Below the pieces are notes generated by a model. It made no database searches, had not been told where the DNA came from, and saw only the letters and a list, made by a program, of their open reading frames with translations. Below are positions 32,881 through 43,416 of a DNA stretch of 64,000 nt, one piece after another. Source of the stretch: Adiantum capillus-veneris (taxonomy: Eukaryota > Streptophyta > Polypodiopsida > Polypodiales > Pteridaceae); NCBI GenBank assembly GCA_014529385.2, contig CM043960.1, positions 74,617,910 to 74,681,909 on the forward strand. The letters run 5' to 3'. The position numbers and the translations under genes were made by a program. Numbering within the stretch: the first letter of the stretch is position 1; each line of letters starts with the position of its first letter.

Positions 32881-33480
32881 TATAGACACTTCATAGCAAA
32901 ATTTTCTCAAATAGAAAGACCATTACATGACTTAACAAAGAAGAACGTTAAGTATTCATGGACTGCTAAGGAACAATATGATTTTGACAAGTTCAAAGAG
33001 AAGCCTACCTCCCAACCAGTCCTCATGCTTCCGAATCTCTAAAAGCCATTTAAGGTCCAATGTGATGCTTGTGGTGACTGCCTTGGAGCAGTCTTACTTC
33101 AAGAAGGGAATGCCATAGCATATGAGAGCTGAAGGTTCAATATGGATGAACGGGTCTTGGGCATTAATGAGAAAGAGCTTTTAGCTATTCTACATACCCT
33201 AGACACATGGAAGCACTATCTATTGGGGACTCCATTTATTCTACAAAATCAACCACCAAAGTCTCAAGTACTTCATGGTGCAAACCAAGCTTCTGACAAA
33301 CAAATGAGGTGGGCAAATTTTCTTTTGCAATTTAATTTTCATATTGATCACATTGCTGGTAATCACAATCAAGTGGCTGATGCACTTTCACGACGACAAA
33401 ACGTTAATGCAGTGTCTACAACAACTCTCAATGATCTATCTTCTATGATAGATGAGTATGCTACTGACCATAACTTTAGA
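32881..33480 (+). pseudogene. RNase H (D)
   Basis: It reads VQCDACGDCLGAVLLQEGNA after a stop, then the frame from 33142 with RVLGINEKELLAILHTLDTW, LQNQPPKSQVLHGANQASDK, and HIDHIAGNHNQVADALSRR. The last is the end block of Ty3/gypsy RNase H. A TD-to-QN change (ILQNQPP where TDHQ is expected) removes a conserved Asp. Confidence 0.8.
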
Positions 33481-34640
33481 GACATAATGTCAACCCTTGC
33501 TTTGGGGAAGAAAAATGAACCATTCACCTTGAAGGGTGTTTATCTTTTCCACAACAATAAGCTATGTGTTACCCACTCCCTTTGTGAGAAATTTATGTAT
33601 GAATTTCATGCTCCTCCCTATGCGGGGCATAGAGGCATTCAATCTACTCTCCGAAGAGTAGAGACATATTTCTATTGGCTTAACATGAGAGTAGACATAC
33701 AAGAGTATGTTTCAAAATGTGTGGTATGCCAAGAAACCAAGCATGATAGAGGGAAGCAACTTGGATTACTCCAGCCGTTGCCTATCCCAAATATACCATG
33801 AGAGAGTATATCCATGGATTACCAAAGTCTATCCATGGGAATACGAGAATATGGACAATAGTCGATAGGTTTAGCAAGCAAGCACGCTTTATTCCTGTCA
33901 AAAATACTATAAGGCACACCAAATGGAAACTCTCTTCATATCATATATTTTCAAACACCATGGATTGCCAACATCCATCATGTCAGATAGAGATCCTAGA
34001 ATGACCAGTGATTTTTGGAAAGGCCTTGGACAATAGTTGACAGGTTTAGCAAGCAAGCACACTTTATTCCGGTTAAAAAGACTATTAAGGCACACCAAAT
34101 GGCAACTCTCTTCATATCACAAATTTTCAAATACCATGGATTGCCAACATCCATCGTGTCAGATAGAGATCCTAGAATGACAGTAATTTTTGGAAAGGTC
34201 TCTATGAAAATCTAGGAGCAAGATTGAATTTATCTTCGGTCTATCACCATGGTCAAAGTGAGATAGCCAATATTATGACAGTTGATCTACTAAAGACTTA
34301 TGTTACCAAAGTAGATCAACACTCACAATGGAAAAAGTGCTTACCTCTTGTAGAGTATGCGTACAATAATACAGTCCATAATTCTACAGAAAAAGAACCT
34401 TTGGAAATCATTCAACGAAGACCTAAAAGTCCCTTTCTACTTAAAGTACATGGGAAGATCTTCGTTGCCGATGAGTATAGCCGTGACCTACAAGAATTTT
34501 TCCAAAAGATTAAGAAGGCTACATCCATCCCTCAACAAAGGAAAAAGGCTGCTGACAAGCATGAAAGGGCCTTAACATTTAAAGAAAATGATTGGGTCTT
34601 ACTTAAGTTTCCCAAGGCTTGATTGAGGCAAATGACGGGC
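33481..34640 (+). pseudogene. Integrase with internal duplication (D)
   Basis: The frame 33142-33801 continues into the zinc domain: HAPPYAGHRG (two His), YFYWLNMRVDIQEYVSKCVV then CQETKH (two Cys). The core follows in three frames. IVDRFSKQARFIPVKNTI (33.86 kb) and IVDRFSKQAHFIPVKKTI (34.03 kb) are tandem copies of 175 bp, which is not a multiple of three and so breaks the frame. The second copy has LPTSIVSDRDPRM. The frame 34224-34622 carries the QSEIAN Glu block and ends KENDWVLLKFPKA. Confidence 0.85.
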
Positions 34641-35010
34641 AAAAATCCTACGTTCCATCAAAAGTATTATGTTAGATTAGCAAAAAAATACTATGGTTCT
34701 TTTCAAATCTTGAAGCCAATTAATGAGATGGCTTGTCAACTCAAGTTTTCCCAATAATTGGGTCATACACAAGCCTACTTAAGCCCTACAAAGTAGAGCC
34801 ACCAAGTGAATCAATTATTGAAGACCCTCCCAAAATTGAAGACCAAGAAGAGGTGCTATAACCTAAAGCTATCCTTTGGCATGAAGAAAAATTACTATGA
34901 CATGGTAAGAGTATCCGATGGTATCTTAATAAATTCAAAAATTATTCTTTTGAAGATGCTAGATGGATGCAAGGAATACAGCTTAAGGATAGTATGAACA
35001 TTGTCAATGT
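34640..35010 (+). pseudogene. Integrase tail and chromodomain (D)
   Basis: After a stop come RQMTGKNPT-like text, KKYYGSFQILKPINEMACQL and then, with frame changes, EPPSESIIEDPPKIEDQEEV. The chromodomain core WYLNKFKNYSFEDARWMQG ends with NATLE and a stop near 35031. A chromodomain places this family in the chromoviruses. Compare the corresponding, stop-ridden copy in B near 4.2 kb. The 318-bp segment that is present six times in B is single here. Confidence 0.8.
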
Positions 35011-35375
35011 TTACAATGCTACATTAGAGTAAGCAAATATACAAATTTCTTCTGAATGACCAATGTTTTTGTCTTATCAGACTAGTTCTCTTTTTATTGT
35101 GCACAAATTTAAGTAGTATTCATGCTTAGTATCATGTTTCTGATGACGACGTCCCTCAAACACCAAGTAGATTTTGTCACTCTACTTGGGAGAATGAAAT
35201 GGACTAAAGAGTAGATATGCTTCGGCAACTATGTCTCCCAAGCACCAAATGGATTAGTCATCCATCTTGGAAAGATGTTGTAGGGTAAAAAGGGATCCTT
35301 TATCCGCTAAGCAAGATTCATTAATAACTAAGGCTTTACCTCTTCTACCTCATAGTCTAGGATGACTATGATTTT

Positions 35376-35388
35376 AAGAGAGGTGTAA
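35376..35388 (+). promoter_or_regulatory. Polypurine tract of D
   Basis: AAGAGAGGTGTAA directly before the LTR start TGTCATAAAATC. Confidence 0.65.
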
Positions 35389-36080
35389 TGTCATAAAATC
35401 TATTATCTACCCAACCCAAATGATTTTCTCATATTAAACTGATCATTTAGTGTGGGAGAATAAATGAGAACAAGGGTTAGAATATAGACATGTGCTTACA
35501 GATCTATCTCAACACGGGGCCAATGGTAAAGGGGTCCAAATGAGAGATGGCCTGTCAAAGAGAAAGGCTAAACAATGGAGCTTAAAAGACCTTAAGGTTT
35601 TCTTCATTAAAGACCTCCAAAGGTTAGTGTTAAAAGTCCTTTGAACTTAGGTAATCTAGGGGTGAGCTTGAGGTGGGAACCCATCTTGGTGCTTCTCATG
35701 CTTGCTGACTAAGGTTCTTGAGGTTTTTGTCGTGCTTGATGACCAAGGTGCTTGAGGTGCTTGTCGTGCTTGCTGAATAAGATGCTTGAGGTTCTTGTCG
35801 TGCTTTCCAACTAGGGATCTTGAGGTGCTTGTGGGAACACTATCCAAGCATGAGGTGCTTTCTCATGCTTGTTGACTAAGGTCCTTGAGGGTAAGGTATT
35901 AAAAAATTCAAGTCTAATCCCTACTCAAGAGGGGGCAAGCCGTAAATGATCCAAGTCAATAGGTAAATTTGCACTTAGAGGAGAGTCATTTCTAAAGTTC
36001 TATAAACAAAGATATGCAAAGTGGATAGATATTCCAAACAACTTCTTGAACACTTTAAAATTCACTGCAAAATCTCAATG
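35389..36080 (+). repeat. 3' LTR of D, partial
   Basis: Starts TGTCATAAAATCTATTATC and follows the B LTR for about 150-200 bases (ATGATTTTCTCAT, AACTGATCATTTA, TTAGAATATAGA). It then diverges into a minisatellite, and the 3' end is not identified. Nothing coding is seen. Confidence 0.6.
35650..35890. repeat. Minisatellite of about 35 bp in the D LTR
   Basis: Diverged units of the form GTGCTTGCTGACTAAGGT then TCTTGAGGTGCTTGTC recur about six times. The GCTTGAGGTGCTT word is common to most units. Any open frame across it is a by-product. Confidence 0.75.
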
Positions 36081-36607
36081 CACAAAACCTTACAACTCTA
36101 CTAAAGAAGACCTGATCGTCGATAACATTGTCATTCCAAGAATAATTATTGCAACAACAAGAGGATGATAATTGGACTTTTGTGAACGATCCATTTTTAG
36201 GTAGTATTGTAACCTAGGGAAGTGCAAGAGGCCATCGTGTCATTATCATGGACATGCGTCTCTTGTGGTAAGTAAATCTTCAAGGTCAAAAATTTATCTT
36301 GTGCCCAACTATATAATTCAACTCATCGTCTAGGTATGTCCACTCCCAAACCTTCCCATGAAGGCACAGACGTATATAGAAGACTTCTTCCATTGATGTT
36401 ACTATTGAGTATGGTGCATGTGTATCAATCGGCAGCTAGACTTTAACAAATTGAGTAACTTCTCTTGCATTGTAGCAAGAGATGCCTTCTAAGAACTCTT
36501 TCTCCATATTTTGATGAAAGAGCATGATATCTATAAGTGAAAATTGCCAACTAAGCACAAAATTGTAATCTATTGGAGGCATGTGAACAATTGTAATAAC
36601 AATGGAA

Positions 36608-36608
<1 letters not shown>

Positions 36609-36642
<34 letters not shown>
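36609..36642. repeat. (GT)n microsatellite
   Basis: Uninterrupted GT run. Confidence 0.95.
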
Positions 36643-37562
36643 AGTAAAAGGTAAAGGCAAAGGCCTTGATTCAGGGTACTGTCATCTATTTAGGAAAGAA
36701 TTTGGGCCACTATTTTTTCTTTTGAGATAAACTGTCCCCTTTTGAATATGAACCCACCCTTTACAACTCTAGTAGTATTTCTCATACCCCCAACTACGAT
36801 AGATTGGTTAATATAACAATACATCTCTCTCTCGCTCTCTCTCTCTCTATCCATATATATATATATATCTACACTAGACAAATAGAGGGAAGCAAGCAAA
36901 AAAGTTCAAAAGATGACGCATAAAAGCAAGTTCTTGAGCACCGGATGGATGCAAGACATAAAGAAGTGGTTTGGGAGATGGAATGCATTACACTTGCTAC
37001 ACCATGCCTCAATTGACTCGCAAGTGAATGAAGATTTTCTACAATGCCAATGTATTAGATCTTGGGAGGAAGTGGGTCACGCTTCATACATTACGTCACG
37101 CATATTGCCCCCAACTACAAAACCATGTTCTTCGCTAAAAGGGGAAACCGTACTCACACTTACATGCTTGAGCCTATCCCCTTGTCAACAATACGCACTA
37201 TTGCAGCCATTCAGTAATCACATATACGATTTGTGGGTCCGGGTTGTCAACCACATCTCTAAAAATTCTCAGTACATATGGCAAAAAACACTTTTCACAT
37301 ATTGAGGTCGGAGTGGGATCGGGTGTTCTACGTTTTACTAGGATTCCCAAACGGAACGAGCATGCTTGATTGATGAACAAAAGAGGGCTAGCAACAAAAG
37401 CACCTATCAATGATAGTGAAAATACAGCTGGTACAAGGATTCTTTAGTTGCTACCAACCTTTTGTGTTATTTTTTCTGAATGTATATTCCACGGTTTTGT
37501 GAATCAATGTTTCATTGATGATTTCTCGGTAAGACATTAGCCTAGGCTAGAAACCATAAGCC

Positions 37563-37603
37563 GGACCGTCCAATGTCAAGGCAAGATCACATTGGTACGG
37601 TCC
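37563..37603. repeat. Inverted repeat, 14-bp stem
   Basis: GGACCGTCCAATGT, a 12-base loop, then ACATTGGTACGGTCC. The arms pair with one bulged base. It could form a hairpin in RNA, but nothing else supports an RNA gene. Confidence 0.6.
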
Positions 37604-37846
37604 CTGTTAGCCCAGTGGAAGGATGAGGTGCATCCACTCAGATAGCAATATTGGCAACTGTGAAGTCACCGGATGAATTGCCATCACAAAATCTATTGAA
37701 GTAGAGCATATAACGTTAAGGGCTTGAGGTAGAGCACTCAATTGGATTTTTTTAAAAGTGAACCCACTATGGCTTACCACACATCCCTCTTTCACCAGTT
37801 TGTAGCAGCATTAGGGAAATTGGGAGTTCATTTGGATGGCCTTATT

Positions 37847-37847
<1 letters not shown>

Positions 37848-37893
<46 letters not shown>
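37848..37893. repeat. (GA)n microsatellite
   Basis: Uninterrupted GA run of about 45 bases. Confidence 0.95.
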
Positions 37894-37896
<3 letters not shown>

Positions 37897-38440
37897 AGGC
37901 GCATCCAATGGACAGGAAGCCAATGTAACGTAGAAATAGGAAGAAATATATCAAAAAATACAAAAGAAAGGGAAGAAACATGAGGTAAAACCTTGTTTTT
38001 ACGGCATTAAAGGTATCTATATGTGGGCCCAGGGTTTGAATGTAGTTATGGTATTGAAATATAGCTACAATAATGTATCATACTCCCGCCACCAAAAGTT
38101 CTTGCTTATTAACCAAGCGTTCAAAATTGAGTTTCCCTCCATTGGAACCAAGTTCACACTTTCTTCTACCACTCAGAAAGATCCATGATTTCTTCTTCTT
38201 CTTCTTCCCACCCTAATAGCTCTAGGGATTGTTGTGCTCTCTCCCCAGCCAGCCTTGCCATTAGTCTCCCAAGGAGTCCAATTAGCACCCTAAGCTCTAT
38301 CACTATCTCAAACTCCATCAATTTTAAATAGTCAATGGCAACAACAGACAATATACAAAGGTTTTTGGGTTCTTATACAACCAAGACCGAGGAAAAGATC
38401 CTCAACAACAAATCTATTTCATTCAGCATGGAAAGCACGA

Positions 38441-39606
38441 GTGCTAGACTTCAAAGTGGAGGTGGGCAAGAAAATTGCTAAGGAGGTTTTGGTACAACAT
38501 GTCTATAGTCACTCCGATGTGATTGATAATGGTAGAGATGTCTCATTGACTTATCATCCTCAATGCAACTGTAAGTATGTTCATAGCCTTCCATCTCTAT
38601 TCTTTCTTTCAGACCTTGCTGTTCTCTTAATTTCTTTTTTCTTTTTGAAGGGGTAGAACGATATTAACAGAGGTAGATCAAGTTCTCATAAGTTCTTCAT
38701 TCATTTTAGTAGCTAAACTAGGCGGTGTTGAAATTGCAGATGTCTATCCTTCATCACACAAGGAATGGGAGCCAATGCAATGTATTATAGGTCTCATATC
38801 TATAATCAAGGCTGACATTGGTGTTTTACAATGTGATGGAACAACTAGCAAGAGTCCTGCAGATGAGGGAATTTTCTTGTACGAGCATTTCTACTAGCTC
38901 AACCAAAAAAACCAAAAAGGTACTTTGCTTAAACTACCTCTCCCTACCAATTGGAGCTGTATTGACTGGCTAGTCTTGGTTACCAGAGTGTGTGAAGCTC
39001 TCAAAATAAAGCTGTTTAGAGATGTGCATAGGTCCCTACAAAATTCAATGCCCACTAAATTGGTAAAGATTGCTAATTTTTGTCCTAAAAGTTTATTTGT
39101 AGAAACTATTTCACACTTGCCACATACATGTTGCAAAGACAATGCTATTATGTAAATCTCTAGATGCTTGCTTCTATGACAAGCTTCTTGAGAGAGGGTG
39201 GTATGTTAAAGAGGTGGATGGAATACATTGTGAAGTTTCACTGGACACTTTGGTGGCCAAGTACATGATCGGCACACAGTCCCTTCTCATCTCCTTCTGG
39301 TACCAACACTCTCAAATTGTTGCAGGCTACTCTAAGTTTATTCCTATTGGTGAAGAATCGGTAGGCTTGGAGAACAACGGTGTCATAGATGTGGAGTTAT
39401 TTGACCAAAATCTCAACCTTGTGACAATTGTCACAATAAGAGAGCATTGCAACCTTATGCAACTTGGCACGACATCGTGGACGAGAATGTGGAGAACAAG
39501 CCCTTGCAATTCTATCTTAATTGGTGGATGCAAAGTAATGCAACAAAGGGAAAAAAAGATTGTCTGTAGAGAACTAACTGGCCAAGTCCAAATCGTGCCA
39601 ATGTAA
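38441..39606 (+). pseudogene. Unrecognised coding-like stretch
   Basis: Plus-strand frames continue one another with breaks: 38441-38570 (LDFKVEVGKKIAKEVLVQHV), 38735-38900 (DVYPSSHKEWEPMQCIIGLI, ADIGVLQCDGTTSKSPADEG), and 38925-39155 (LPTNWSCIDWLVLVTRVCEA, PTKLVKIANFCPKSLFVE). The longest is 39142-39606 (SLDACFYDKLLERGWYVKEV, LDTLVAKYMIGTQSLLISFW). A donor-like GTAAGT at 38573 raises the chance of introns. Composition is less biased than in the non-coding flanks, but I recognise no family. It could be a host gene fragment or part of an unknown transposon together with the minus-strand genes to the right. Confidence 0.35.
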
Positions 39607-39812
39607 CTAGAATGAATCTATATTCATGACTTCCATTCCAACATTTCTTGCAACCTAAATTTTTTGTTTCAATTGTGAGATGATTCCCACAATTTGGTTA
39701 TATCTTTATTTCAATTGTAAGATGAGGTCTATCTCACTACCTCTATCCCTTTGTTAGCAAGAAGTGTTTGCACTGTATATTTTAAACAACATATGAAAAG
39801 TTTGATGTATAA

Positions 39813-39860
<48 letters not shown>
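39813..39860. repeat. (CT)n(CA)n microsatellite
   Basis: CT run followed by CA run. Confidence 0.95.
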
Positions 39861-39861
<1 letters not shown>

Positions 39862-39977
39862 TTTCCATGGCACCACATTGAGAAGTACAAAGAATCATAT
39901 TATTCTAGATAGCTAGCATTTGGGAGAGTACTTGTAAGTACAATTTTTGAAACAATCAATGGGCTAAAATAAAAATT

Positions 39978-40316
39978 CTAGAGATAAGGGATCAAAATGT
40001 CCTCTAGATAAAAGTCATGCTCATGACCTTCAACTGAGGGTGGGGAGAGAGTGGTTCCTAGTGGATTTAGAAAGTCTTTATGGGGTGTGTCATCTGTCAA
40101 GAATGTGTTGATATTATCATATGGGACATGGATTTGAAGAAAAGGTTTATATAATAGGAATACATTTGGTTTGGTAGGGTGGTAGTTGCCTTCAATGAAA
40201 CACACTCCTTCTGCAAATACTTTTTTTTTTGAAAGTTCGATTACTTCTATGGTGCAAACCATATTTACAAAGGGATTGAGGTGTCTTTGCTGTGTCTCTG
40301 CAGCATAGAGGACCAT
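39978..40316 (-). CDS. Unrecognised open frame downstream of the protease-like exons
   Basis: A 112-codon minus-strand frame: VLYAAETQQRHLNPFVNMVC, IEVIELSKKKVFAEGVCFIE, NYHPTKPNVFLLYKPFLQIH, ending DFYLEDILIPYL. The alternation of hydrophobic and charged residues looks protein-like. It may be an exon of the gene that lies upstream on the same strand (40.66-42.77 kb). No motif is recognised. The 350-base gap to the next frame shows nothing. Confidence 0.35.
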   Translation of the reverse strand: MVLYAAETQQRHLNPFVNMVCTIEVIELSKKKVFAEGVCFIEGNYHPTKPNVFLLYKPFLQIHVPYDNINTFLTDDTPHKDFLNPLGTTLSPPSVEGHEHDFYLEDILIPYL

Positions 40317-40664
40317 ATCACAACCTAGAACCTTGGAAGTAGAAATTGTATAAACTCCTTGGTCCCTGGACGTAGAATGGCTCTATGATCGCCAGGTGTG
40401 CAAGTTGACAACTTCTGTGTGGGGATCATATGGCTCTCGAAACAACAACAGTCCGTTGACATTCAAAATAATTAGTCTTTGCAAACATTTTGTAAAAAAA
40501 AAAAGTAGTTAGACAATAGGTTGACTTTCATATTCTTTTACATTGGTTATTATTGAAACAATCATGTCAATGTCTAGCAAAGGTCCATATTGGGTCTGCC
40601 TAATGTTGAGGTTGTCTCGTCTAGTGTTGACATCCTCGAGCTTCTTCTCTTGTTCTTCTATTGC

Positions 40665-41195
40665 TCAAGACTCTTGTGTCTCTAGTGTTGATGTCTCCAT
40701 TGCACCTGAATTTGCTTCTGATTTGCTATGATCTGTTTGTGTGTCAGGCATAAATGTCTCTTGATTTTCAAGCTCAACAAGTGGAGGTGTGGCAGAGGTA
40801 TGCTCTACTTGAGAATTAGAGAGTTCTTTCTCAATCCCTCCCTCTGCATAAAATTCTTCATTTTCTAACCCTCCAAGCATAGAGGGAGTTTCAACATTTA
40901 TTTCTTCGTTAGTCCCTTGATCTGTGTGATCTTTCTCTTGTGTGGGCTTTCCCTCATTTGGACTTTTCTCCTTGTCAAACTCTCCCTTTGTAGCATTTCT
41001 CTTCTCAAAAGCCCCTCCGTCCTCTTGCTCACATCCTTTCTCAACTATTCTTATGGAATTTGTTTGCTGCAGTCCATCCGCAGCCATCATTAACTCTACA
41101 ATGTGGTCATCCAATAGGTTTTGTTCTGCATCCATGCTCACGGGATGTGAAATTGCAAGCAGATGCTGGATTAGGGTGGCACAGTATTGGTGCAA
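40665..41195 (-). CDS. Acidic, low-complexity open frame
   Basis: A 176-codon minus-strand frame with a hydrophobic start (HQYCATLIQHLLAISHPVSM) followed by an Asp/Glu/Asn/Thr-rich tail (EKSPNEGKPTQEKDHTDQGT, NEEINVETPSMLGGLENEEF). An acceptor-like TTCTCTTGTAG stands just upstream near 41222. It is probably an exon of the gene containing the Ulp1-like pieces; the frame link was not resolved. There is no enzyme motif. Confidence 0.4.
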   Translation of the reverse strand: MHQYCATLIQHLLAISHPVSMDAEQNLLDDHIVELMMAADGLQQTNSIRIVEKGCEQEDGGAFEKRNATKGEFDKEKSPNEGKPTQEKDHTDQGTNEEINVETPSMLGGLENEEFYAEGGIEKELSNSQVEHTSATPPLVELENQETFMPDTQTDHSKSEANSGAMETSTLETQES

Positions 41196-41283
41196 ATACT
41201 TGATAGCTTACTTCTCCCTCACTACACTCTACAAGAGAAAAAACAAAAACAAAAGGAATTGAGACAAATTTGTGTCCAAACTA

Positions 41284-41710
41284 TCACAATGTTATAGTAA
41301 TGCTGTGCAAAATGCATACCTTTGACATGAATGGCTGTAGTGTAAAAAAGCTTTGCAGTATATACTCAACATGGAGGAGGCATCTCCATCCACACAAGTT
41401 TCCATCCGTTTGTAAAGGCACCGTGATTTTATTGATTTTTGACTTGTACAACTCGAGATTTCTACATAGCCTTCCATATATGTGCAACAATATTTTTATG
41501 CATCTGCAAGCAGGAGTAGTTGGTATGAACCCAACACAATAACTGTCTCCATTGTTTATAAAAAATAAAACCAATTTCTAATTCTCAATACTCACAGTCT
41601 CAATTTTGGATGTGTTCCTCGAGTTGTGTTTAGTGTCTAGAAAGATGGTTTGTCAAGCTCAATGAAAATGAGGCTCCAGTGGGCGGCTGCTCTGATATGG
41701 AAAAATTATG
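41284..41710 (-). pseudogene. Ulp1-type (C48) cysteine protease pieces
   Basis: Two minus-strand coding pieces carry C48 hallmarks. Near 41690-41645, after an acceptor-like CCATATCAG, is AAHWSLIFIELDKPS. HW followed by a hydrophobic strand is the catalytic His block of Ulp1/SENP proteases. At 41574-41321 the text KINKITVPLQTDGNLCGWRC contains Q-x5-C-G, the oxyanion Gln and catalytic Cys block (usual form Q.N..DCG). A donor-like AAAGGTATGC follows at 41321. The catalytic Asp is not certain. The enzymes of this family cut SUMO or related tags and are also carried by some plant DNA transposons. An in-frame stop after KPSF suggests either an intron or a dead gene. Confidence 0.55.
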
Positions 41711-41925
41711 GTTGTTACTTGCAACATTGGACAATGAGCAAGCTACTTCTTGAATGTGCCGATAGGGGTATTTTTCATTCTAAGAAAGGAAAATTTTGGG
41801 AATCCAATATATACATTTTTGCATGGCTTTGTGGAGGTAGCTGGGTCTTTATCAAACTACAAGACAATTAATAGCTGTTATTCTCTAGCTTCAAGGCTGA
41901 ATAAAAATATGTTCAAGATGGTGAA

Positions 41926-42298
41926 AGCATCTTACTTCAGGAAGATATATACAATTTATCTATGATTTGAGCATCTAGATCCCCCCATATATTGATATTT
42001 GTAGTATCTAATACAAGACTTCTTATACCATCTTCTAGGTGTATATCTACTATTAATCCTTCCTCCATAGATGACAAAATTTTGTTGTTGCTAACATGAT
42101 TTTGTGTGTAACAATGTGGTAGCTGTTAGTCTCTTCTTTTATAGCATTTGCTGTCTTTTCCTTCTCTTTCAATTTATTCATCTCCTCTATACGATGATTT
42201 TTTTGCTCAGTCTTGGCCCTAGTATTCACATTGTGGGTGACTTTTACAATCTTCACCGCCTCTGGCTTTGATGGAGGAAAAAGCAAAATTTCCATCAT
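41926..42298 (-). CDS. Linker between the H3-like and protease-like parts
   Basis: The frame 42298-42053 starts a few bases after the H3-like stop: MEILLFPPSKPEAVKIVKVT, then a Lys/Glu-rich helix (KNHRIEEMNKLKEKEKTANA). Overlapping it in another frame is EEGLIVDIHLEDGIRSLVLD, TTNINIWGDLDAQIIDKLYI, ending at a donor-like GAAGTAAGATGC near 41940. Collinear coding signal on one strand supports a single gene spanning histone, linker and protease, but the frame joins are not proved. Confidence 0.35.
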
Positions 42299-42306
42299 TT
42301 TATTTT

Positions 42307-42770
42307 CTATAAATTCGTTGGGCTGAGCATCTTATTATATCTCCACCTTACTCTTTTTAGAGTTTCACTGTCCTTGTCCATAATCGTTACTCTGTGTGCA
42401 TGTTCTACAACAATTGTTATGTCATTGAAATATTCAGCAAAAAATCTTATGTTGCCTCTTGTAGTACCGCTTGTAGTGCCAGTAGTGCAATAGGTTTCCA
42501 CCTCATGGTCCCAAAACATGCTTTCTCACATATTGACATGACTAGTATTTGGAATGGAAGCTTTGGTAATAGAAGCTCAATACATTTTTGAGCCTTCCTG
42601 ATTTCCTTGAACAGCCTGATGTGTCTTTGTAGCCTATTTATCCTTGGAGCTTTCAAGATTTTCATGGGCTTTCCTTGTCTCTTCTTTTTACTAGCAGATT
42701 TTCCTCCTGCTTTAGCAGCCAAACCTGATCCTTTGTCTTCCTTTATTGCAGTCACCTTTGTTCTTCCCAT
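42307..42770 (-). pseudogene. Divergent histone H3-like gene with CENH3-like features
   Basis: The ATG at 42770 opens GRTKVTAIKEDKG, close to the H3 tail start ARTKQTA. AAKAGGKSASKKKRQGKP follows, like the second tail segment. The fold then reads FKEIRKAQKCIELLLPKLPF then QILV, against canonical [20 protein letters not shown] then RLV (about 15 of 23 identical, from memory). GTMRWKPIALLALQ has Trp where canonical H3 has Phe and a loop 1 one residue longer, both seen in centromeric H3. After a 12-bp tandem duplication (ACTACAAG twice) the frame is lost at a stop (42447). The rest of the fold continues in the next frame as FNDITIVVEHAHRVTIMDKD, matching [20 protein letters not shown]. So the whole H3 fold is present with one frameshift in helix 2. 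A GA-rich 5' leader precedes it. Confidence 0.85.
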
Positions 42771-42781
42771 TTACTGTAATC

Positions 42782-42785
<4 letters not shown>

Positions 42786-42856
<71 letters not shown>
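42786..42856. repeat. (CT)n microsatellite upstream of the H3-like start
   Basis: About 70 bases of CT on the plus strand, so GA on the strand of the H3-like gene, ending 16 bases before its ATG. GA-rich 5' leaders are common in plant genes. Confidence 0.95.
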
Positions 42857-42858
<2 letters not shown>

Positions 42859-43414
42859 CTTGAAAGTGCCATTATGGCATGCAAGGGTGATTTAGCGACT
42901 GATAAAATGATATCTGAACGCCATTGTGCACACAAGGTTCCAAGTTATGCTGCCACAACATTAAAAAAATTTCTATTACAAATAGGGACACCCACACACA
43001 CCAACTCTCTCTATCTATCTCTCTCTTCCTTTCTATACCTTGGCAGTATTTCTTCTCCGTGCTTTTATTCCCATATTTGACTCTCTATCTACAACAAAGT
43101 GTCATTATAGCGCGTGTGTAACGTTTAGATGAACGTAGAATTGTCTCCACGTGCCATTGTGCAAACTCGTCAAATTTATGAACGGTTGTCATTTTGGCTT
43201 ATGTAGGAGTCCCAATAACATACCATTTCTAGTTTAGAATTCACACACAAACACACACACAACACTACTCTCTGTCTCCCCTTTCCCTGCTCTTAATCTA
43301 GTTCCCTCTCTATGTCTCAATCTCATACCTGTAGGTAAGAGTAGAATTTGGGTTTCTCTAATGAATAGCAAGACCCTTTGTGTTGTCACCTTGTGCAAAT
43401 CTCTTCTGAGCTGT

Positions 43415-43416
<2 letters not shown>

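Larger units (their letters stand above)
32301..36080 (+). mobile_element. Locus D: truncated chromovirus
   Basis: Plus-strand RT, RNase H, integrase, chromodomain, purine tract and LTR start, of the same family as locus B. The left side (gag, protease, RT start and 5' LTR) is missing. It keeps several motifs better than B (integrase Cys pair, chromodomain core). Its own defects are a 175-bp duplication in the integrase core and several stops. The right edge is uncertain because the LTR end was not found. Confidence 0.8.
36081..38400. other. Intergenic stretch with microsatellites
   Basis: No conserved coding signal. Contents seen: (GT)n at 36609-36642, (CT)n(AT)n at 36826-36869, an imperfect inverted repeat at 37563-37603, and (GA)n at 37848-37893. 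The plus-strand frame 36913-37305 has no recognisable motif. Confidence 0.6.

Noticed and set aside
35656-35847. Repeat protein on the minus strand
   Set aside because: It is the translation of the 35-bp minisatellite in the D LTR.
38735-38890. Ubiquitin-conjugating enzyme fragment
   Set aside because: A few residues recall an E2 core, but the catalytic Cys context and the HPN motif are absent.
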